From Amphimedon queenslandica (Eukaryota; Porifera; Demospongiae; Haplosclerida; Niphatidae): DNA of 32,247 nucleotides. Made by a program: the position numbers and the translations under genes. This document shows, piece after piece, positions 1 to 11,788 of the stretch (the first letter of the stretch is position 1; the number at the start of each line of letters is the position of its first letter). The notes below the pieces were generated by a model. It ran no database searches. It was not told the origin of the DNA and was given only the letters and a program-made list of their open reading frames with translations. Location of the stretch: the NCBI RefSeq assembly GCF_000090795.2, contig NW_003546789.1, positions 3,454-35,700 on the forward strand, given 5' to 3'.

Positions 1-1062
1 AATATAAATATGCTTGAATACTTCTCCATGACCAGTGTCGGCATAAAAGAGCCTGGTTATTAAAAATTGAAGATCATTTTTAATTTGTGGAGATAAGAAT
101 TGCTTTATTTCTGCCATTAAATTCATAGTCCCTTTTCTACAACAAAAGATGTTGTAAACTATATTTGAGACTAAGGGAAAGGAATGTTCCTCAGGAGGAA
201 GACAAGATTCGTGACAAAATTTAGCAATTTCTTTGGCACCAAGTTCAGTTGTATGACGAACATGACACCAAACTAAACCAACAATGACTGCCATTATTGC
301 AACTGACACCAAAACAAAAAGAGTACCACGCAAAAAAAATAGAAGGGTCAGGCTATTGTAGATACATTTAATTTGTTCATCTAAAGGCCAATCTGTTGTA
401 TTTAGTTCGTTTATATCTGCTGGACAGCAAAACGATTGTTTATAGTCCTTATCTTTAAATAATACAGCATTAGTAATCAGTATTATCCAGCCAATGACAA
501 ATTGAGCTATTAACTTTAGCTTGTAACAAAGAAAAATCCGCTTAGAAGAAGAAAACTTTTCTTCTAACTTTTTGACAAGTTCAAAGTTATTTGGACTGTA
601 TTCTCCGGTGTTAGTGTCACGAAGGCGGTGAAGTTTTTTTGCCAAGTCAAAAAAGAAATCAAAGTGTGCCCCAAAGTACGATGTCCAGAGATAATGAGGT
701 GCGATAATGAAAAGGGCTGACACTAATATAAAGATGAGGTAATATTGACTGCTCGGTAAGCTACCGTAGCAGTAATTGTTAAAATAAATAATGTGATCAC
801 GTGAAGTAACATACTCGGGTGTATAGCAATACACAGTGGATCCCCGGAAAAATTCAACCGATATGTTCAGAAAACTAAGACCCAAAATTGCTGAAACCAA
901 ATAATACAAAATTTGATCCCAATAGAAATCCTTAGGACTAATACTTGTATCAACTTTTTCTGATGTAGAAACCAGATCTGGGCTTTTTTCAGAAAAAACC
1001 ACCTTTTCAGCACTGAAATTCTCAATTGCATGTCCAGAAACTTCAACCACTTTGCTGGCCAT
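1..1062 (-). CDS. LRRC8/pannexin/innexin-type four-TM channel-like protein, 3' end cut by window edge
   Basis: An open frame of 354 codons runs from the ATG at 1062-1060 to the window edge with no stop, so only the N-terminal part is seen. Hydrophobic segments lie near residues 50-69, 106-127, 184-203 and 240-264. The loop between the first two holds C79 and C98; the loop between the last two holds C212, C213 and C233. This is the four-TM layout with cysteine-bearing extracellular loops of pannexins, innexins and LRRC8 proteins. The second segment ends in APHYLW, like the innexin PHYLW/PRYLW motif. Residues 328-335 (IKNDLQFL) resemble the KNDFAFML stretch after the last TM of LRRC8A. Such proteins form large-pore plasma-membrane channels (family knowledge). 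The missing C-terminus would decide between a plain pannexin type and one with leucine-rich repeats. The class is inferred; CALHM-like or sponge-specific four-TM proteins remain alternatives. Confidence 0.62.
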   Translation of the reverse strand, partial: MASKVVEVSGHAIENFSAEKVVFSEKSPDLVSTSEKVDTSISPKDFYWDQILYYLVSAILGLSFLNISVEFFRGSTVYCYTPEYVTSRDHIIYFNNYCYGSLPSSQYYLIFILVSALFIIAPHYLWTSYFGAHFDFFFDLAKKLHRLRDTNTGEYSPNNFELVKKLEEKFSSSKRIFLCYKLKLIAQFVIGWIILITNAVLFKDKDYKQSFCCPADINELNTTDWPLDEQIKCIYNSLTLLFFLRGTLFVLVSVAIMAVIVGLVWCHVRHTTELGAKEIAKFCHESCLPPEEHSFPLVSNIVYNIFCCRKGTMNLMAEIKQFLSPQIKNDLQFLITRLFYADTGHGEVFKHIYI

Positions 1063-1689
1063 TGTTATAGTTCAATAAATCTTTTGTTCTTGGGCTTCAC
1101 ATGACTGTTGACATAGCATTTTACCACATCCAAATTCATGTCATGATTATAATTAAACCAGGAACATGGTACTTTAATGCAATGTTAAAGTTGGTGATCT
1201 GCAACTGTAGCTTTTGTCATAAAAATAATATATATTGTACAATTTTAGCCAATTGTTGCCTGTTATAATTTTTTGTGAATGCCATTTTGAATGCTAGTTC
1301 TGATTTGACAAATGACTTCATTGTTACTAACTTTTTTGCTAATCAGTAGGCATGTTGATTTGATCAGTAATATCACAAACATGATCATAAGACTGAATTT
1401 GCTGTAGTGTCAATGGGCGCATTGTTTCGATTGGAAGCATTAGATTATCCCTCGGATTATCCCTGATATCAAGAGTTTTTTAAGTGTTTGCATTTGGAAA
1501 CAAGTTTATTAGCCTCTCACTAGCAAAATCAATTTTACGTACCTTTCATCAGTTGCTCTGTCAGTCTCTCTCCGTAATTATGGCTGGTAGACTCATCCCC
1601 TTGTAGTGCAACCTCAGAAACCAAGTCTCCTTTATCACTATGCTAGCTATATAAAAAGAAAAGTTTCATCAAAAACATAATTGCTATTC
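1063..1689. other. intergenic stretch, no gene seen
   Basis: AT-rich sequence between the start of the four-TM gene and the plus-strand pseudogene. It presumably holds the promoter of the minus-strand gene. No conserved ORF, RNA gene or clear repeat was recognised. Confidence 0.5.
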
Positions 1690-2195
1690 ATTACCTAGTA
1701 CCTCTTTCTCATACAACTACTGAGGTTACTGCAGTCTCATCCAATTGAGAAACTAGTAAGTAACAGTGTGTCTGTGTGTGCATGCATGGTTTGTGTGTAT
1801 TGGGTTATATTGACCTTTATTAGGTATAATGGCCAATGTTGATGTCAAAGGAGTTAAGAAAGTTCTCAATGATGTTCTGGTGTCCCATTATGATGATCTT
1901 ACTTCCCTACCTGTAAGGATGCTGTTTCATTCAGGTCTTTAAAAATATGTGGTTTGTCTCATTCATAATGCAGTCAGAGAGACTCCTTCAATCAACTAGT
2001 GTATTATAGAGTTTAAGTCTAGTCTAAAGTTTAACCTCAAGTGGAGGAGCACTGTCAAAAGTTTTTAAGCTCATTGCTGTAAGAGGCAGGTTGATGCAGC
2101 AAAAGCTCTAGCTGAGGATTGGATTGAAGCTAATAGAAATGAACTGGGATTTGATTTTAATATTAATATTAATGTTGATAACTATACTGTTTAAT
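1690..2195 (+). pseudogene. decayed duplicate of the death-fold gene's last two exons
   Basis: This segment matches 26030-26527 base by base over long stretches. It has the ACTGAGGTTACTGCAGT exon segment, a GT-AG intron at 1756-1823 with the same TGTGTGTG-rich core and the same TTGGGTTATATTGACCTTT before the acceptor, then a terminal exon encoding the VKKVLNDVLVSHY-like start of the domain. The copy is broken. A TGA replaces the GGA of the SSNGGA stretch, a TAA follows soon after the VSHY region, and later blocks (GTCAGAGAGACT, AGTTTTTAAGCTCATTGCTGTAAGAGGCAG) sit in shifted frames. Because the intron is retained, this is a DNA-level duplication, not a retrocopy. Confidence 0.82.
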
Positions 2196-2480
2196 GCACT
2201 ATTGTACTGAAAGATTGCGTACATTATATTTTTTTGCAGGTGAAATTGAATAACATTTTGTTTCTAATGGTCTAAATTTCATATTTGAAGTAAACCAAAC
2301 CATATAAAACCAGTGACCAGCTTGAATTGGTTTGAGTCAGCATGGTTCAGATGACTTGTGTAATGAGTGAGATAATATGTATGTTTAATGTATATAATGA
2401 GTATAAATGATAAATCAAGTTAAAACGACAACACTATTAAAGTACGTACTAACTAACAGCATATTAATCGCAAAAAGTGA
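2196..2480. other. intergenic, downstream of KNTC1
   Basis: AT-rich spacer between the pseudogene and the 3' end of KNTC1. Nothing beyond simple AT-rich sequence was recognised. Confidence 0.5.
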
Positions 2481-4625
2481 TCATTCTTGATTATCCTAAA
2501 ATAAGAAAAATAACAAAAATAATAATTATTATAAATATTAATGTGTACTTTAATCAAGTTTCTATTTTCTCCGTCAGACAAGAGTCTGGCAACAATCAGT
2601 GACTCATTACACATTCCAATTGACTGATAAGTATTAGCAATACTCACTATATCAAGATCATGAATGAAAGGACATCTACAAGAGAGGGAAGACACATTAT
2701 TGTTACTCTACATGGCTATATACTTACAATTGCAATAGTTCCAATGACTTTATACACTCCTTCACTTGAAATTCAGTTGGTGGTACAGAAACTATACCCA
2801 TAACAAATAAATAAGAGACCATTAATACAAGTACATGTAGTACATACCTTCCAATAGTGGAAATATCACAGTTTTGTACCAAACTGAAGCAATGTTCTTA
2901 ACCTAACGCATGCAAGATACAATATGAAGAGAAATTATTATCAAAATAGGATCAATAGACCATGCATATAGCCATATACATGTACAGTCAGTGATTCAAA
3001 CTTACTTGCCAGATCAATGGTAGGTCAATCATTATTCTTAACAAATGCCTCAAGTATGGTATCTAATGTACAATAAACATCAGTCTTGTAAATGATGTCC
3101 AGTATATAATTAGGTGTTACCATGTGCAGTTCCAGGAATCGTTCGAGTAATTTAGACCACAATGATGTATCTTGTATCTTATAATGGAGACACAGCTCAC
3201 TGATCAATCTTAGAGCCTTCAATAAATCAATAAAATAAATAATTACACTGTTCATTAAACATTATGCTCATGCTTCTTTTTTTTTCAATGGTATTAAGCC
3301 TCGTTTACCTCACCACAAAACCCAATGCAAAATTAAAATCTGGTCATTGCAAATTAATGTAAACTTCAAAGCGCTATACATGTACATGCATGTGTCAAAA
3401 GGTCAGATTACAGCTTTGACTGTTACATGTACATATACATTGACTATAAACTGAGCTTAACGTGTCCTTATGTTACGTAAAGTTTGAGCTACATGTAATT
3501 CCAATTCCTTACTCTTGGTTCCTCTTTATGATTTCGCCATAATGTCCTAATCAGTCCTTCTTTATTTAATGCTGTGAAGCCATCAAGTGTCATATTAATG
3601 TGGAGACATTCCAGCTCACATACAAATACCGTCAGTTGAATAAACTCCCTAAAAGTATAACAAAAATATTTCTATTTTAATCTCTTAAAACTTAAAAGCA
3701 CGACACTATTTCACTTGTTCACATGGTTTCCCCCAAAGCATGCTACAAAATATTTTGTTGAGGTAAGTGAGCTAAACAGCATGATTAAAGAGAGCTGACA
3801 AGCATTATATACTACAGTACAAGTACATGGCATTTGGAGCAAGTTCAAAAATTTATAAAAAATCCAAATTTGATCGGAATCAGCTCAAAATTGATACACA
3901 GCATAAGGACAAGTATATGTATTAGAAAAAATTATAAAAATGAAAAATTCTCTCCTAGCCATTTTTGACAAATTTGGCTGAGACCACAAGGCTATAGCCT
4001 TTGGTCGTTGGCCCAATTTTTGAGCAACTTTAAAAATTCATAAAAAATCCAAACTTCATCAGAATTAGCTCAAATTTTCTACATGACATAAGAACATGTG
4101 TGTGTATCAGGAAAAAATATAAAAATGGAAAATTCTCTCCTAGTCATTTTTGGCAAAATTTGGCCAACACCAAAGGCTATAGCCTTTGGTCATTGGCCCA
4201 ATTTGTGAGCAACTTTAAAAAATCAAAACTTGATCGGAATAGGCTCAATACACAGCATAAGAACATGTACATGTACATGTATATGTATTAGAAGAAAATG
4301 GTTGATTCTCGCCTTGTGGTTTTTGTCGAATTACCCTGTACTATATATAGTCTTTGGCCTAATTTTTGAGCAACTTGACAGTCCACTGACAAGAAGCTGC
4401 ATGAGCACTGTGCTAAAAACCTGTGAGAAACCATGCTTGCCCTCTCCAGTTTTTGTCTCTCCTTTTCCTCATTCACCTTTCATTCCCTCTCTCATCTCGA
4501 TTACTTGATATCACTGATCGATGATTGGCTGATTTCTTCAATCAGTTCAATGGAAGCAATTGAGAATAACACTTGAAACCCTTTGATACGAGACGCAGAG
4601 CCACCAGCAATAACCGGGTTCTAAC

Positions 4626-4689
<64 letters not shown>

Positions 4690-7600
4690 TTTTCTGTACA
4701 TGGTTAAAAAATTTGAGTTGACCCAGTATTTTTAAATAACAGTGTTTTTGTAAGAATTACAACTGGTGATCACTTTTATGCTACCAGGTATATGTATAAC
4801 CTCACATATTTTAATCTCTGAAATTAAGTTAATGTACATGCATATGGGGGCTATATTAGTTAATACATGTAGTAATTACCTGAACCCATCTCAGTAAATA
4901 TTGTACGTTAGCTTTTAATTCAATTTGCATTAAATATATCAATTTTCTAATGCTTGACTCTTCTTCACTTTCCTCCTCCTCACTATCAGTGCCTCTACCA
5001 AACTGTGCTGCTGCAGTTGGGTCTTCCATCATTGATAACTATTAGGAAATAGGCAAATGACATAAAATAGACCATTTTAATTCTATTTTCTGATGCATAG
5101 TACATGTACATGGTGTGCTGTAATATAGTTGTCATTAAATTAAAACAAAGGGTACGTATTATAGCTGCAAAGCAGCCAATTTTCAAACAATCAATCATTG
5201 TTATGCCAAGAGTACATTTACATGTACATGGTTTTACTTATTGTGAATGATGTACTGTCATGCACTCTGTAATTACAATGTACATATTGCATTACAAAGC
5301 CTTACTAGTGTTGCGTCCATATCTCTGTTAGTAGTTCCACATACTGGCAACCATTCCTATCAGAGAAAGAGAGAGGAGAGAAAGATTAACAAGGAAGGGT
5401 AAAGGAGAACTGATTTCTTACAATAGCAAGTTGTCTTCTTATTTCAGAAACATTAATACTCCATATATCACCAATCCTACTCACAATATCATGAACTGGC
5501 CATACTCCTGAAAAATGATAAACAAGCGTAACAGTGTATAAAATATTCCTATAATTGATTTCACCACCTTGCAAGAATAACGGGATTTCATTAAGACTTA
5601 TAGAGGCTCTCTCTACCTTCTAATGCTTCTAGAGAAGTCTTTAGACAGTATCTCTATGTTGTCTTGCTGTTAGAAAGCTCTTAACTTTGTCCTGTGTTTA
5701 AGCCGCCATTTTGTTTGCCGTGACCACACCCACTCACGTAAAGGAGCGTGGGCGGGTGGTTGCTAAGGCTTGTTATTTCTCCAATACAACATGTATAGAA
5801 GAAATGTAAGTGTGGACATACAAATATAATACAAACATCGCACGTGGGTGAAATCAATTATAGGAACGACCTGGGGGCTACGCCCCCAGGTCGTTAAAAA
5901 TCACATCTTCGTTACGTAAGAACATGTAGGTGTACAAAAATGAAGAATTCTCTCCTAGTTATTTTTGGCAAAATTTGAGCAAAGACCCTGTGTTATAGTA
6001 CAGGGACTTTGGCCCGATATTTGAGTAACAATAAAAATTAGAAAAAATCCAATTTTGATTGAAATCAGCTTAACCTTGCTACATAACATAAGAACATGAC
6101 CAAGTGTATTAGAAAATCTATAAAAATGGAAAATTCTCTCCTTATAATTTCAGTAGAAATTACAGAAAATACCCTTGACAAGGACTTTGGCCTAATTTTT
6201 AGCAATTAACTTTAAAATCACAAGAAGCTGCATTAGCACCTATACTAAAACCCTGTGAGAAACCCTGTCTGGTACAGGGTTGCTTTTAATAAGTAAAGTT
6301 AGTCAGAAATTGGCTAATGGTTTTGCTATTGGCCCAAAGATGTCATCTGGCTCAAGAAATTCACAAAAAAGAATTTAATTCTGCTATTTTTACAAAAAAT
6401 AATGTTTAAAAAGCTCACTTCTCTTTGCTGGATGAGGGAGTCTAGTATAGAGTTCAATGATCAGTTGGTTTGGTTGATCACACAATGATACAAGCTCATC
6501 CTTCTCTTCCTCTAACGGCTTATGTTGAACTATTAGCAGCTCAGTCTCTTTAGTGTGCAATAAACTAGTCATCTCATCAACATACTGGATAGCCTTCTTT
6601 GTGTCCTAGAGAAAAGGAAATGAAATATGACTCTCACTAAAAAACATGTACATGAATGAATGTCATAAAACGCAAGCATTTGAAAGCATATGCAAGTTAG
6701 AAAACATGTACATTTCATGTGATGTTGCAAGCACATACATTACCTGTAAGCTAGATGTCAGTTTCCATTTATTAGCAATCTCAACAGCAAACCTTAGCAA
6801 ACTAATGACGTCTTCATCTAAAAATAAAAAATACAAATAATATCAAGACTGGGTTTACCCATGCATTAAGGCAGCTACAATACATACATCTATTTTATTA
6901 TAAAATTAATATACCATATAGCCAAAAATTTTTGAGGGATTAAACTTTCACAAATCTGCCCAAAAATCATTTTCATAGATTAAATTTTACAAATCAAAAG
7001 CATTCCATCATCTTGCAACGTATTATTTAGATTTTCACAAATTTTAATTTCAAAAACCTGACAAAACTGCAAAAGTTATTGGCCTCGAAAGTTTCCAGCT
7101 ATACATGTTTACTCTTGACAGTATTATCATTATTTTTAATAAATGCCTTCTTTTTACCTTTTAAGTGAGAGGATAATGCTTTAACTGTATCCAGTGTCCT
7201 ACAGTGTGACCTCATTTCATTCATTATCAATAAAATATCATTAAATTTAATGTGAGCATGAGAAGCACTGGCCAGCCTCAATACAGAGCATTCCAATACA
7301 TCATCAACATTGATCTAAATATAATAAAATAAAAATAATATAAAAATAAATGTATACCATAAAAATAGGAATGGGGTTTAAGTCAGCCATTCTGTATTTC
7401 TGTTTTATGTAATGACACATTATTTGCAAAATTGCTGATACTTTCTCGAATTCGTTAATCAATAATTAAGCCAATATTTCCAGTTACATGTACATGTACA
7501 TGTATAGAGTATGAAGTAGTTAATTATTCTTACTTGCAATAAATTACAAATTGGTAATATCTTTTCCAGTGAGTCTTTATCAGATACTTCAGCAGCTAAA

Positions 7601-10600
7601 AACAAAAATTAAAATAATAATAAAAATAATAACACAATTTTACCAAATAAGGTGCTGATGAGAGAGGGGTCTCTTTTTAAAAATATCAAATGAAATGGGA
7701 GCCTCTTCCTCCATTCATTTGGGAAATTTTCAGGATCCTAAAATAATGTATTAAAAAATAAATAAATAAATAAAATGATCAAATTTTTGAGCTTTAAAAA
7801 TCTAATTAATATCGGAATCAACTCAAAGTTTTTATACAGCATAAAAAATGTAACTGTACATGTATGGCATCAGAAACTCTAAAATAAAGAGAGTTTTTCC
7901 TAGCTATTTTTAACAAAATACCATGGGTTATAGTCCATTGTCTTTAATTTTTGAAGAACTTCAAAAATTCATTAAAAATCCAAAAGTGATCAGAATCAGC
8001 TCAAACTTTTTATGCAACATAAGAATATGTATATGCATCAAAAAAATTATAAAAATTAAGAATTCTCTCCTAGTCATTTTTGAAGAAATTTGGTTGATGA
8101 CCCTGTACTAGAGTACAGGGACGTTGGCCTAATTTTTGAGCAACTTTAAAAATTCATAACAAATCCAAATGTGATTGGAATCAGCTCAAACTTTCTATGC
8201 AACATAAGAACATGTATGTGTATCAAAAAATGTAATAAAAATGGAGAATTCTCTCCTAGTCATTTTTGGCGAAATTTGGCCAATGACCCTGTACTATAGT
8301 ACAGGGACTTTGGCCTGATTTTTGAGCAACTTTAAAAATTCGTAAAAAATCCAAACTTGATCGGAATCAGCTCAAACTTTCTAAACAACATAAGAGCATG
8401 TATATGCATCATAAAAAATTATAAAAATGGAAAATTCTCTCCTAGTCATTTTTGAAGAAATTTGGTTGATGACCCTGTACAGGGACGTTGGCCTGATTTT
8501 TGAGCAACTTTAACAATTCATAAAAATCTAAATGTGATCGGAATCAGTTAAAACTTTCTACACATAAGAACATGAATATAAATCATAAAAATTATAAGAA
8601 AGAAGAATTCTCTATTAGTCATTTGTCATAATACTCTGTAGTACTATAGTACAGGGTCTTACAATCTACTAACAAAAAGCTGCATGAACACTACATGCTT
8701 GACAAAATCCTTTAGAAAACGCTGAGTACAATATTACAATAGCCTGCTCTACTTTAAACCATTATCACACAAGTAAACTAGTATGATCATGTGTTATTAT
8801 CATTATTATTTATTACCCCATGTCCGTTGTGCACTTTCCACCATTCCTCTTCAATACTCAGTAAGGGACCGGTTCTAGTGTAGGCTCCAAGACATGTCAA
8901 TAATTCCAGGCCCAGATTGAGGGAAAAGTCCTGGATATTGTACTCATACAGGGAAAGGAGGTCCAATATAACCTCAATCCTTTTATAATCATACCATGAT
9001 ATCTAGAGAGAGAGAGGGGGGGAAGGAGAGAGAGATGACAATGAAGACAAAAGAACAATATTATTACCTCATCTACTAATAGTTTGTGTATTTCTTTACA
9101 AATTCTCTCAGTATTGATAACTTTACACATCACCTCCTTTAGCCGCTCTCCATAGCAACTGTTGTCATGCCAACAGGTGACGATCCTTTCAACATAAGCA
9201 TGAAGGTTTGACTGGACGTTGATCTTAAAATCACTTTAAAATAACAAGAAATTAAAATGTAATATTTGTATGGAAATAAAGCTCACGTGCAATACTGTAT
9301 AATCATTTCTAAAGTGATCGAGTCCTTTTCCATCATCTTTTGAAAAACGTCCATCTTTTCTTTGTGGTCCCCCCGAAATGCTCGAGTAAATGATATCTAA
9401 ATAATATGATAATCATAAATAATGATATTAACTCAATAATTATAAATAAAACTAGCATAGAACAGAGAATCAATATGTAAAAAATCAAGAGTTATTTTTT
9501 TCAAAAGTTCAAAAAATTGATTCCTTACATTTTAATGCATAACTATTAATATCCTTACGCTAAGTAGAAAGTTTGAGCTGATTACTGCCGTAATCACCTA
9601 CATGTATTTTCCAAGGCTGTAAATTTCATGGATTTCATAACTTTTTGAAGATTCGCGAAATTACTTCTACAAAAATCAAACTATTACAGTAAAAGATGGC
9701 AGACGGCACAAATTCGCAAAAATTAAATCCGCAAAATAGATTTTTAGGCGACATCACAAAAAATTACAGCCCTAAAAAAAGGCACCCTACGGTACTACAA
9801 ATTTAGAAGAAATGGGCAACTGAAAAATAGGCCAATTTTAAGTCATTAAAATTAAAACAATAAAAACAATATTACCAAATCTGGTAATACTTACCTCATG
9901 TTGTCCCAGTTTCTTTCCCCAGTCAGCCAGCATACAGTAATACCTTGAGGCTGCTACTAAGTTATTCATCCCAATTAATGTCCCATAGTCTTCAGACATT
10001 TTACAAAATTTCTAAAATAATAATAATAAAACAATATTTTAATCATAATTTGGTCAAAAAGTGTACATGATACATGTACTGTATAGCCGGTTAGTTTCAT
10101 GGGTCTAAAAATTCGTGGTTTGCTCCTGTGGGGCAATTCATGGTTTTAATTTTCATGGTTGAAAATTTACATAGCCCGTAAAGGGATGGCACTTCAATGA
10201 ATTGGTGGGTGAAAATTTCGTGGTAATCAAGACCCAAAACCACTAAAATAAAGCACCACGAAAATTACTCACTATACAGTATATGTACAATGTATGTGTA
10301 AATGGATTTCTTCATACTTTTACTCGAGTGTAGCTTGATAGTGTCTGTCCTTTGCTTTCTTTTAGTTTTTTTACTGAAACATCAACTGGCAAATCCAGCA
10401 ATAGAAGTAGTAAATATTCATGATCTACAGATCTACTAGCAAGCACCTAATAATAACAATAATAATAACAACAACAACAACAACAATAATAATAGTAATA
10501 ACTTATAAAGTATAATGATTACTTTTGATGTCAATTTCTCCTTCATAGAATGAATCAAACTTTGCACTTTACTAATAGCATCATTATTTGTTGATGCTTC

Positions 10601-11746
10601 AGAAGAAGATAGTGAAGACACAAATAATTCAATCTCAAACTTCTGCATATAAAAGAGAGAGAGAAAAGTTACTAATTAGGTAAACAACAGCAACTACATT
10701 GTATATACAAGCAGATCTCAAGTATGACAATGCTCTCCAAATTTGTGCAGTATACATTTGTAAATATAAAATTATAAAAACTATGCAGCAAATCCGCAAA
10801 AGAATCCATTTATTGATACATGTACATGTATTATCTATCATTATTTATTATTTTGACTTTAATAGGTTTATCTACCAATCCCACAACATTAATATACAAG
10901 TAAATAAAAAACATTAAAAATGGAAAAGTAGTNNNNNNNNNNNNNNNNNNNNNNNNNNNNNNNNNNNNNNNNNNNNNNNNNNNNNNNNNNNNNNNNNNNN
11001 NNNNNNNNNNNNNAGAGGGAGGGAGAGAGAGGGAGGGAGAGAGAGGGAGGGAGGGAGAGAGGGAGGGAGGGAGAGAGGGAGGGAGGGAAGACAAGGCTAC
11101 CTGACATGAAACACTCAATGCCAGCTGAGTGTGATTATTATTGGTGAGATATTTCAATAAACTATCACAAGACATGTCCAGTATAGCTTTAGCACCAGCT
11201 CCTTCATCAAGAGGAAATAAAGAAGACAACCTCAATTGTCCTCTGTGTGACATATACTGTAAAACTGAGAAACAGTAATCCACTGCTAGTGGCAGGCTGT
11301 CTTTGGAATTTAAGGACAAGCCGTCCTCAGTGAAATACATTGAACCAAACTTTCCATTCATCCTATGGTTACAAATGAATGAACATACATGTATTAATAA
11401 TTTAATATGCACAATAAAGTGAACAAATTAAGTGAACAATGTACATGTACATAAGTGTACATGTACATGTACCAATGTACATACATGTACATGTACCAAT
11501 GTACAAGACACAAATACAGTAGAGGGGGAGGAAGAGAGAAAAACAGTGTACATACAAATGTACAACACGTGCAGACACTCTTGATACAACACATACATGT
11601 ACATGTAGATGTAGATGCATGTAGTGCAAATGAGAGATAATGATCTTACACTGTATCTTGTGTAACTGCTCCATTGCACTGATACCATAGGCACTTGAGA
11701 AAGAGACAAAGACGATGTAACAATTTACAAAATAATAAATCATCTG

Positions 11747-11788
<42 letters not shown>

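Noticed and set aside
3025..3255. Reading KNTC1 straight through 3120-3063 as coding
   Set aside because: The through-frame ends in a stop after VKNND. Splicing out the 58-nt GT-AG intron gives IPYLRHLLRIMIDLPLIWQ, which matches the family.
3836..4390. Regularly spaced palindromes resembling a CRISPR array
   Set aside because: The unit is about 186 bp with the whole unit repeated, inside an intron of an animal gene; there are no unique spacers and no cas genes.
4100..4508. Plus-strand open frames in the 3.8-4.5 kb region
   Set aside because: They lie in the tandem repeat array and antisense to a KNTC1 exon; the peptides are low-complexity and match nothing.
5865..5895. GC hairpin as a transcription terminator or tRNA stem
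   Set aside because: There is no T-run in the right place, no cloverleaf, and the context is a eukaryotic intron.
10436..10648. Short peptide ending in a poly-leucine run
   Set aside because: The leucines come from an AAT/AAC microsatellite past the true donor of the KNTC1 exon 10642-10523.
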